Source: Sarcocystis neurona (taxonomy: Eukaryota; Apicomplexa; Conoidasida; Eucoccidiorida; Sarcocystidae). Taken from it: DNA of 64,000 nucleotides. The DNA is taken from NCBI GenBank assembly GCA_000727475.1, contig KL647295.1:670839-734838 (forward strand), written 5' to 3'. A program made the translations under genes and the position numbers. Each line of letters begins with the position of its first letter. The stretch's first letter is position 1. Shown in pieces: positions 21,878 through 30,506 of this stretch. The notes under the pieces were generated by a model, which was not told the origin of the DNA, did not search any database, and saw only the letters and a program-made list of their open reading frames with translations.

Positions 21878-22701
21878 TTGGCGACAGCAACAGCGCTAAC
21901 GCAGCGGCAGCAGCCGCAGCCGCAGCAGCATTTCACACCGGCAGCACGGACCTTCCACGTGGGCAGCAGCAATAACAGTACTTCGCATCGGCAGCAGCAG
22001 CCGCAGCACTTGCACATCGGCAGCAGCAACACCACTTCGCATGAGCAGCAGAAACAGCAACAATTTCACGTGGGCAGCAGCACCAGGAACACTTCCACAT
22101 CGGGAGCAGCACTAGCACTTCGCATCAGCAGCAGCAGCACTTCACAACGATACCAGCGGCGACAGCCACAGCGTCCTTTCTGAAGATGCAGCAGCGGCAG
22201 CGGTGCCTCCAAGGTCGTGGTAGCCCGACCGACGCTGTGTCCACCCCATGCCACAGATCGAAACAGCAGCCGCAGCGGCGGGCACGTCCTCCAGCTTCCT
22301 TCGCAGCAACGGAAGACGAGAAGTTGCCTACTTTCGCAGCATGCAGTGCCTCACTCAGATACGGCGCAGCTGCCGTAGTCTTTATCAGACACGAGCAGCA
22401 CTGCGTGAGGAAGCGGAAGAAAACAGCACCAACAGCAGCGCTCCTTCCGCCACCGGCAGCAGCAGTTTATGCCCCTCTGCTACTGCCTGCCTGCAGCGAC
22501 AGCCCCCCGCAGCAGCAGCGTCCTCTTCGTCGAAGGCCGCAGCAGCAGCACTTTCCCCGTCGAAAGACTGCCGACCATCGAGCAAGAGCAGCGCATCTTC
22601 TGTCTGCCCCAGAGACACTACGTAGTAGTCGAGAGCGCCGCAGCAGCAGCAGCGGTAACTTTTCCTCTGTCTCTCTCTCCTGTGTACTGCGCCAACAATA
22701 G
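21878..22701 (+). CDS. Gln/Ser-rich protein region with internal coded tandem repeat
   Basis: A + frame, 21878-22183, carries a period of 18-19 residues (FHVGSSNNSTSHRQQQPQH and two related units). Downstream, an ATG at 22248 opens a 125-codon frame beginning MPQIETAAAAAGTSSSFL with a non-repetitive middle (REVAYFRSMQCLTQIRRSCR). A second frame from ATG 22186 is open to 22701. CAG is in the sense orientation throughout. How these frames connect is not clear and at least one intron is likely. Function unknown. Confidence 0.35.
21953..22102 (+). repeat. Coding minisatellite, unit about 54-57 bp
   Basis: Three units start at 21953, 22010 and 22064. Each encodes (F/L)H(V/I)GSS followed by Asn/Thr/Ser, then TSH or a variant, then a Gln-rich spacer. 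Unit lengths stay multiples of three, as expected if the repeat is translated. Confidence 0.75.
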
Positions 22702-23367
22702 CAACAATAGCAGTTGTTCAGCAAGCTACTCTCTTGTAGCGCAGCACCCGTACCGCTTCACTTTCACCGTGCCAAGGACTTCGCGGCCAGACGCGGACCA
22801 GGGAACTCACCGTACGGAGCAGCAGCAGCAGCAGCGGTATCTTAACAGGAGGAGCCTATACAAAGATGGATTTCCCACTCTCTCTTCTCATTCTCTCATT
22901 TTCGCTGTCTGTATATGTGAGTGTATGTGCCTCTGTGGATCTGCTTCTGGTTTCTGTCTTCCTTTTCTGTCTACTACATGAAAATTTATCGCCCTCTCTT
23001 CTCTTCGCTCTGCCTCTCTACACACAGATGAATATATACATATACGCATATGTGTGTGTCAACCCCGGGCTCCCTCTTGGCTTTCTGAGTCACCCGGTCT
23101 CTTCTCCTCTCTCTGTAATATGGAGGTCTCTCAACGGTCCTACTGTGTAGATATATCTGTCCCCAATATACACACCTGTACGTCTCCTTCTTTTTGTCTC
23201 CCTCGGTGTCTCTCCCCTTCTCTCTTTGTGTGTCCCCTTTCTTTTCGTCTATTTTCTTCTCGGTCTCCGTCCTCCAAATATGTGAGTCTCTCCCGCTATT
23301 TTTCTTCCCCTTCTTTTTTCTCTGTGTCTCTCTCCGGATGTAGCGGGCCTCGGCCCTGCGTGCGTAC

Positions 23368-24752
23368 CTCAGGTCTAGAACCACACGCCAGTCGCCGAGG
23401 AGCGCAGGGCCTTCGAGAGACGCGCCGCAGAGCCGCCAGTCGAATGTGGAAAAGTGAGGCACGGCATCTGTCCAGACAGACCCGGTTTGTATTCGTTCCG
23501 ACCAGAGCGTCTTGTCGGCAGCAGCTGCTATGGTCCTCTCTGCACTTGAGAAAGAAGAAGCGCCGCTGCTCCTGCTGCCTCCTTGGCGCGCCGCCATGCT
23601 TTCTTGCTGCTGCGGCTGCTGTTGCTCGCCCTCGGTGGCATCGTTGCGGTGTCTCTCTCTTCTGGTTTTGCCGCTGACAGGTGTCCTGCGGGATGAAGTC
23701 GTTTCGTTAACAGGGGTGCTGCTGCTGCTGTTCTTCCTTCTGACGGCGCTGGACTGCGCGCTGCTGCCGCCGCGACAACTGCCGCCGGGCCCCCACATAA
23801 GGCCGCTGCTGTCGCCGCTGCTGGATCTGCTGCGGCCTTTTCCTGTGCTTTTCTGCTCTCTCCACACTGCAGCGGGCTGCAGTGGCTTGCCCTGCAAGTC
23901 GTACAACGTGAAGCCTCTCAGCGTCACATCAGTCGCCCGGCCCGCTGCTGCAGCAGACGCACCAGCAGCAGCATCAGCCGCAGTCTGACCGCCGACAGCC
24001 ACCCCAGAAGCAGCGTCAGACTGCCGCCCTCTCCTCGACTCCCTTGCTGCCATCGTATGCGACGGCGTTGTCATACGCTTCTCGTCACGACCCCGCGGGG
24101 AAGCTGCTCTACCTTCTCCTTCTCTATTTGGATGGGGTGGTGCGATGGCGGCCTCTCCAAGATGTCTCGTCTTTTCGTCTGCTTGTCTCTCGTCTACTGA
24201 AGCAGCGGTGCGACCTTCGGGTGGAACGCTCTGCTGATGCTGTTTCTGGTGCCCAACTCCCGCAGCTGCTGCTGCTGCTCCTACCGCTGCTGGGACTCCT
24301 GCTGCTACTCCTGTGGGGGCTCCTGCTGCTGGTGCGCGTGCAGTAGCTGCTGCTGCTGGGGCTCCTGCTAATGCTGCGCTCCAAACGTCCTCGTCCCCTT
24401 CGTCAAGGACACCCAAATGGAGAAAAGACGGCGGCGACACCAGCGTCGCTCCCTGCTGCCACCGCTGCTGCGCGGAGGCTCCATACGACAGCAAGTCTGC
24501 TGCTCCTTCTCGCTTCTGACGCTGCCGCTGCCCCTGCCGCTGGTGCTGCGGAGACGTGTCCTGCAGCAGCTGTTCCTCCTCCGGATGCTCATGCGGCAAG
24601 AAGTACGGGAAATTGAGATCGAATGCGTAGGACGTGATGCCGTGGCTGTTAAGGGTGTGGCTCCAGAGGGAGAAATTGCGGCAGCAAAGCTCAGGACCTG
24701 CAGCAGCAGGAGGACCAGCAGCAGCCGGAGGACGACGCGCTTCTGGTGGGGG
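23368..24752 (-). CDS. Large exon of an Ala/Ser-rich protein with globular islands, unknown
   Basis: The minus-strand frame is open from a stop at 24753-24755 to an AG/GTACGC donor ending the exon at 23368. Islands look strongly like protein: near 24600-24700 (contains SHGITSYAFDLNFPYFLPHE), near 23920 (contains DVTLRGFTLYDLQGKPLQP) and at the 3' end (contains FSTFDWRLCGASLEGPALLG). Between them lie Ala, Gly, Gln and Ser runs. Another minus frame overlapping 24660-24750 reads a Leu-rich, signal-like stretch (RLLLVLLLLQVLSF), so the true 5' junction is unsettled. A CAG acceptor near 24695 is a candidate. The GTGTACGTACAC palindrome at 24927 lies 175 bp upstream of the open frame. No family is recognised. 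Confidence 0.5.
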
Positions 24753-24755
24753 CTA

Positions 24756-25604
24756 CTCAAAAAACAGATATATGTAGAAAGAGGTACAGACGGATTCGGA
24801 TGTACACACGTGTACACCTAGGTGTATATTTATACGCGTGAGCCGGTACTACTTTGGATCTACACGTGAGAGACATGTATTTCTGTATACCTGCATGCGC
24901 GCGCAGCAACACTGCACAGAGCGGTGGTGTACGTACACCGCGTCCCCCAGCAAAGACGGACGACTGCAGCCAGTCACTGCAATTCGGGAAAATAAAATGA
25001 CGACGTCTGGCTGCAACTTTTCTCTTCGACTGCCCCACACGCCTGTCCCCGCTAAAATCTTCACCTTTCGCATTACTCTTGCTGCAGTGAACGTTCGTGC
25101 ACAAGCGTCTCTCACCGAACAATCCCCCTACGCTGCACTACACCTGCCTGCACATACACACACCTATGCACATGCGTATATATATATATATATACATGCG
25201 ACTATACCAGGACCCCCACAGATATCCAGCGGCATGCAGACATATACATATATATATATGTATATAACTGTAGAGCCAAACGTAGTTATTTGCCTACCCA
25301 TGTATAAATAAACACGCTGACGGTGCAGATTCCACACAGACACATATAGATGAAAGTTCACATACATGTGTGTGTGTGTGTGCAGGCATAACGTCGATCT
25401 ACATATATACGTATATGTGTATATATTTATACGTAGGGAAAGGTGGGCGCATGCGTGTCTAGCCGTCAACACGTTGACGTGAGTTGGTACACTTCCACGT
25501 CCACACTGCGACCTGCCTTCCCCTTCTTGAGGAGAGAACCTCGTTTTGTTCGGTTTACGACCAACAAACCGCAGCGTGTACAATTTTTCTTGACTTTCTT
25601 GTAG
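24756..25604. other. Intergenic stretch with palindrome site and microsatellite
   Basis: It contains TA/CA tracts at about 25165-25290 and 25330-25440. An ATG at 24996 opens a short frame (MTTSGCNFSLRLPHTPVPA) that could be a first exon of the + gene to the right, but no splice link can be shown. A long - strand open frame across 25164-25844 is mostly Tyr/Ile/His codons from the microsatellite and is rejected. Confidence 0.4.
24927..24938. promoter_or_regulatory. GTGTACGTACAC palindrome, copy 1
   Basis: Exact copy in context GGTG[...]CGCG, about 175 bp upstream of the minus-strand frame ending at 24752. The regulatory role is inferred only. Confidence 0.5.
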
Positions 25605-26919
25605 GTGAGAGCCATCACGCAGAGCGACGAGAGAATCCAGCAGGTCAACGATGGGGACCACTACGTCAGCCGCCTGCTCAGACGCATTTATAAAGAAAAC
25701 ACTCCACCGGGAACACGTACGCACGCCACAGAGGAAGACGCAGCCTGTCCGTCCATTCAGCTGCTCTCTCTGGTGAGAGTCTCCTGAGTCCCTTTTCTCC
25801 TGGTGGTGTACGTACACCGCACATGCCTCTTCCTGCGTGTTCAACTGCTTCCATAGCCGCCTTCCCCCGTTTCTTCTCGTCCGTTCCTTTTGCGTAATAC
25901 ACTCACTCTCTCACGCAGCCACTTCTTTTTGACTAATAACCTACTTGACTGCTTCTGAACGCGTTCGGCCCTCTGCCATTTCGGTGTACAGACACTGCAG
26001 TGCATCTCCACCGACTCCCTGGTGGCAGGAGGCGCAGCTGCACGTCATGGTGCCCCTGCATCTGATTTGGTCAGAACCGCTTCCTCTGCTGCGTTCTGTT
26101 CTACTACACATCCCAGCACCACTTTGCCAGTTCCTTCAGTCTCCACCCTCAAGAAACTGGGAAGTCCTTTTTCTTCTTCTTCTTCAATATTTGTACACGC
26201 GTCACCACTGCATAGCTCCTCTGTGTCTACTTCCGGGCGTGGGGATTTTCCTCCGTTTCCTGTGAATGTTTTTTACTGCAGTGGGTTGTTCGTATGCCCT
26301 TCAAAAACGGCGCTTTCCCCTCCTGGGGTGTACGTACACTGCACGCCCTGTACTAAACAAGGTGTACGTACGCGACTTTATGGCTCTGTGTGAGTGCCGT
26401 CCCTTCCTTTCTCTGGAGTTTTAGTGTCTGTACGACTTGTGCCTCAGCAATTGTTCTTCTTCTTTCTGCTGCGCTGGCGCCCTGCGTCGTACGCGCGTTT
26501 CCTCTGCCGTACCTGCGATACCCCACACGCCTTGGACACCCGGGTACGCATCATATTTGTCCGAGTTCCTCTCCACCACCAACTTGATAGGTTGTCTTTC
26601 TTCCTCTTCTCCTCCGCCTCCTGTTCCCCGGTCACCTGCGCCCTTCTTTTTAAATTCTGCCTGTTCAACTTCCTGCGCGGGGGAATGCCTTCCAAAGTCC
26701 CTGCCGGAATCTGCGCGCCAGCCGGTCACTTTTGCAGCTGCCGCAGGTGCTGCTCCTGCTGCTGTGGTAGGCACCCCCGCCGCTGCTGCGTCAGCTGTTG
26801 AAGCAGCGTCCGCTAGCGACGCGGACAGGCCGGCCGAATTCTCACCGCCAGCAGGACGACCCAACGCAGAGAAAGACGCTGAACCGAAAGTGGCAGTCGG
26901 AGACGGTGCCGACGAATAA
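25605..26919 (+). CDS. Multi-exon Ser/Pro/Ala-rich protein, unknown function, 5' partial
   Basis: Exon 25605-25772 follows an excellent acceptor (CTTGACTTTCTTGTAG) and ends at CTG/GTGAGA. It is 56 codons, non-repetitive, and contains SDERIQQVNDGDHYVSRLLR. The next acceptor, TCGGTGTACAG, ends at 25991. Exon 25992 onward continues in the same phase (TLQCISTDSLVAGGAAARHG) and is Ser/Thr-rich up to about 26262. A third segment, inside the open frame 26437-26919, is Ser/Pro- then Ala-rich and ends AEPKVAVGDGADE and TAA. The antisense strand is also open. It has an alternative pair (donor after 26511, acceptor before 26259, phase 1) giving an acidic product, so the strand for 26.0-26.9 is only moderately sure. 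The function is unrecognised. Confidence 0.45.
25806..25817. promoter_or_regulatory. GTGTACGTACAC palindrome, copy 2
   Basis: Exact copy in context GGTG[...]CGCA. It lies inside the proposed 25773-25991 intron. Confidence 0.5.
26328..26373. promoter_or_regulatory. GTGTACGTACAC palindrome, copy 3 plus variant
   Basis: An exact copy at 26328-26339 is followed by the variant GTGTACGTACGC at 26362-26373. Spacing between the two is 34 bp, start to start. Confidence 0.5.
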
Positions 26920-27790
26920 GAAGAAGCGGCAGAAGACGCAGCAGAAGCAACAGGGAAGAGTGGAGGTGGGAGCTGCAGCAGCACCAAGTCCAATCCCTCA
27001 ATACGTCGCTCGTATATCGGCACGCCGTCCGACCGCTGCGTGTGTCTGAGCAAACAACAGCAGCAACACACCCACCGAGCAGCAGCAGGGGCCTCATCTT
27101 CACCGCATGCAACCCCCTCTCGGTACAGACACGTGTACACACTGACAGCCAGACGCCCACGGCCTCCTCTCTGAACCGACGGGGACGTGGCGTCGGTCGC
27201 TCTGCAAACGTGAGCTCCTTCAGTGCGGGATGGGAAAAATTGTCGAGACTCAAGAGACGCGGGACTCCTGCCAACAGAAGTCCCTGCCCTTCTTCGCGTC
27301 CACGCACGTGTGCACGCAGGTGTGAGGGGCCACTGCCCACAGCAGCAGCCGCAGCAAAGCACACAACTGCCCAACTAGCCTGTCGCTCGCCGCTGCCCAC
27401 GCCCCTCCTCGTCTTTCGCTCTTCGACGCCACGTGCAGCAGCCCCTGCAACACGTGCTGCAGCCCTGGCCAACAGACGGCGACTGCCACACAAACGCTTA
27501 TGTGCGTATGGACTCGTCTACATGCAAACATGCAGGCATCGGTGTGTGCCTGTACGTAGATACTACGTCTGTACACAGACACAGATACTGGAAGTGGTGC
27601 GCATGTCTAGACGTACGCATGTCTCGTATTTGTAGACACACACGTTGTGAGAGAATCGCAGGCGGTCAATTGCACATACGTACGTCCGGTGACTCGTTCA
27701 CCCGTCAGAAAAGCGAGAGGGAAAAAGCCGCTTCGTGAGGCAACACGTGGACATCCTTAGCTATCTGCATGCGTCAGTGGCCTTTCTTTG
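26920..27790 (-). CDS. Candidate minus-strand exon(s), strand uncertain
   Basis: On the minus strand 27100-27300 reads a natural-looking segment (SLDNFSHPALKELTFAERP). An ATG at 27097 opens a signal-peptide-like start (MRPLLLLGGCVAAVVCSD). On the plus strand 27042-27635 is also open (contains NVSSFSAGWEKLSRLKRRG). I cannot decide between them: GC-rich DNA keeps both open. From about 27600 to 27790 I see no coding sequence. Confidence 0.25.
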
Positions 27791-27819
27791 TTAACTTAGC
27801 ACCCCATCCCTAAGCATTT

Positions 27820-28135
27820 GTGTGTGTGTGTGTGTGTGTGTATGTGTCTGCCGTACCACCCACACCTATACCAGGTACATCCATAGATGCGTGTATGTGT
27901 ACACACGTACCAATAATATATATTTGTGTTACACGTATGTGCGTCAGTACTCGTGTGGTGGAGAGGAAGACTCGATATGCATATATATATATATACGGCG
28001 AGGAATACTTGGAATGTATATACACATATATATGTATGTGGGGAGGAAAAGTCGGTATGAACACATCTATGAATATGGGGAGGAAGAATCGATGCGTACA
28101 TATATATATATATAGGTGCCAAAGACACACGTACA
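27820..28135. repeat. GT/TA/CA microsatellite block
   Basis: A (GT)n run lies at about 27820-27845. TA-rich segments follow, with a recurring GGGGAGGAA(A/G) spacer, for example near 28039 and 28078. No coding potential beyond Tyr/Ile/Thr codons. Confidence 0.7.
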
Positions 28136-28204
28136 CACGTACACACACAGACGCACGCGCTTTACACATATCACTATGCGAGACACATTCAAAAAGATGA
28201 GGGC

Positions 28205-28665
28205 GGGGAATGGAGATATGAGGTGTACGTGCACATGCAGGGGACAGGCGCATCAGCAGTATCACCAGCAGCTTGGCGCAAAGCCCCAGGCAGGGGGCCC
28301 CGTGCATGCAGTCAAGTCGCCGCAGATTGAGAGACACGGGGAGACGGAGACAGCGAGAGGGGGAGACGCAGAAACGTGTCCCCCTCCCCTCTTGCTGGGA
28401 GAGCTCTTCGTGATGCGCTGCTGTGGACGGAGACAACGTCTGCAGGACGAACTCCAGCAATTAACGCTGGAGACGATACACGCGTGCCCGTCAAGTGACG
28501 CGTACATCTCTGTTTCGCCTCCCCCAGCAACACCTCGACAGTGGCGGCTTGCAGATGAGCAGGGCGCAGGGAGATCTACGCAGTCGCGCGTGCATTGGAA
28601 AATTCTCGGCAAGTCTCCATGCGCCACAACAATCTTGAAAAGAGACATAGCTACATATATAAATA
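28205..28665 (+). CDS. Candidate exon, unknown function
   Basis: The + frame across this interval has protein-like composition. A Gln/His/Gly-rich first part is followed by RRQRLQDELQQLTLETIHAC and RQWRLADEQGAGRSTQS, up to about 28655, where TA-rich sequence begins. It lies between two microsatellite blocks, as exons do elsewhere in this window. No start codon, clear splice pair or domain. The minus frame reads Cys/Ser-rich and is less convincing. Confidence 0.4.
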
Positions 28666-29520
28666 TACACACACGTATAAATAGGTACACGTCTCTGTAT
28701 AATAGGCTTGACGAGCTGCGTATACCTACCCATGGAGCTCCATATATACATATTTATATATACATACACATATATATGTGTATATACCATTCACCCGCAT
28801 GTCGTGAGTGCGTGCCCTGCCTGACCCGAAAATTCCGATACGTGTCGATCACCTCCTCTCCGTACTCCATCCAGCAATATCCACACAGTTCTACATGCGC
28901 GAGACAGAGCTACAGAAGTATATATTTATATATATATACGATAGAGAGGCAAAGGCGCACACAGGGAGACAAAGGTGTGCCTACATACGGACACAGAGAG
29001 AGCGCGAGCGAAGTGTACGTACACACCGAGACATGCAGAGAGAGTCAAAGACAGAGAGATACACGCGTATATACGGACGCGGGTAGACAGAGGACACATA
29101 TATATGTATATATTCTTGCTCAGACGGGGATTCACACCCGCGACGGCTTCGAGCGGATCCTTCCGTCAAAACGTCGTCTTCCCAACAAATCGCGAACACA
29201 CATGCAATTTTCCCACCGCATACATATGTGTGCATGTGTATGGATACATATATACATTTGGTGTGCACGTGTATATATATGTGCAGATATATGTGTATAC
29301 GTGCATTTAGAGGTATCTGCATGCGTATATATATGTGTGTGTAGGTGTGTAGAAAAGAGGGTTAATAAAATCAGATGCGCGCACGCACATGTGTACTTCT
29401 TGAGTCACACATATTATATGTACATGCATACTGTATATGTGCGTGTGTACACATATATGTGAATATACACGGATTTGCACGTATGCGTCTTTATACCTAC
29501 ACGTGTACCTATCTGTATAG
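28666..29520. repeat. TA/CA/GT microsatellite-rich stretch
   Basis: Imperfect ATATAT, GTATAT and CACACA tracts alternate with short unique segments, for example 28800-28910 and 29120-29210. No gene is supported. Confidence 0.6.
29013..29024. promoter_or_regulatory. GTGTACGTACAC palindrome, copy 4
   Basis: Exact copy with A before and ACCG after. It sits in purine-rich GAGAGAGCGCGAGCG sequence. Confidence 0.4.
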
Positions 29521-29688
29521 ATTTAGCACGCGGAAAAGGCCCAATAAATACACACTGCGCGCATGCACACACGCCAGTTAGCAGAACTGGCTAGCTCGAA
29601 TTTCCCGTGCGTCCGAAGAGACTCCCGTACGTACCCCGTCTGGACGAGAGGTGTCACGACGGGCGCGCGTGGTGCTCGCCACTCCCGT

Positions 29689-29700
29689 GTGTACGTACAC
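29689..29700. promoter_or_regulatory. GTGTACGTACAC palindrome, copy 5
   Basis: Exact copy with T before and CCCG after. It is just left of a TA-rich tandem array. Confidence 0.4.
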
Positions 29701-29729
29701 CCCGTAAGACGACGTCCGTTGAGATATAT

Positions 29730-30105
29730 GCGTGCATACACATGAATATACGTATATACACAAAGGCAGGCGTATATACACATATGTATATAGATATACG
29801 TAAATATGCGGAGATATAAAGAGGAACATGTGTATATACACATGTATATATAAGAAGGTAGACGCGTACGTATACGTAAATATACGTACATACAAAACGC
29901 TGGACGTGTTTGTATATACATGTGCACAAATATATGAAGATACAAAAAGGTACACGTAGACGTATACATATGTATATACGAAAAGGTAGACGTGTATACA
30001 TACACAAATATACGTATATACAAAAAGGTGGACGTACACACATACATAAATACATGTACATACAAGAAGGAAGACGTATGTAGATAAATACACGTACACA
30101 GAAAG
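29730..30105. repeat. Degenerate tandem array with AAAAGGTAGACGTGTATAC-type units
   Basis: Units of roughly 45-55 bp recur about seven to eight times, each with an (A)nGGT(A/G)GACGT core followed by TATACATA/CACAAATATACGTATA. The long minus frames here are repeats of Tyr/Val/Ile/Cys codons and not genes. Confidence 0.7.
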
Positions 30106-30400
30106 GCAGCATTGCCTTGGATTACTACAAACACACGTGCCTATATGTATGTATGGGCGATATGTATACAGTGACACTGATATACGCGTATATATATACA
30201 TATATATATATGTATACAGAGGCACTGCCTTGTATTGCCACATTGGTGCGTATATAGGTATTTATATATATATATATACATATACATGTACGGAGGCAGT
30301 GCCTTGTACGGCCACAAGCACAGGTGCGTATATATGTATGTATGCACATACACATAGACACACACGCAGACAGAGGCACTGCCTTGTACTGTCACAAGCA
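30102..30400. repeat. Tandem array with near-palindromic AGGCA(C/G)TGCCTTG core
   Basis: The core recurs at about 30103, 30218, 30294 and 30372, each followed by TGT/GGT then CAC or TAC and a GTGCGTATATA-type spacer. AGGCA-S-TGCCT is an inverted repeat around one base. Unit spacing is about 76-115 bp because the TA spacers vary. Confidence 0.7.
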
Positions 30401-30418
30401 CAGCTGAGTATATAGGTA

Positions 30419-30450
<32 letters not shown>

Positions 30451-30506
30451 AGTACGTGTATATGTGCATATATATGGCATGCGTACAACGACGACGTCTG
30501 CATTAC

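Noticed and set aside
29110..29200. tRNA-like segment on the minus strand (GGTGTGAATCCCC resembling a T arm)
   Set aside because: The T loop departs from the TTCRANY pattern, no matching acceptor strand of seven pairs is found, and D and anticodon arms cannot be folded.
28116..29462. 448-codon + frame
   Set aside because: Only about 28205-28665 is protein-like. The rest is Tyr/Ile/Arg/Thr codons from TA/CA microsatellites.
29523..30243. Minus-strand frames of about 200 codons, Tyr/Val/Ile/Cys-rich
   Set aside because: They are translations of the degenerate TA-rich tandem array and keep no ordered segment.
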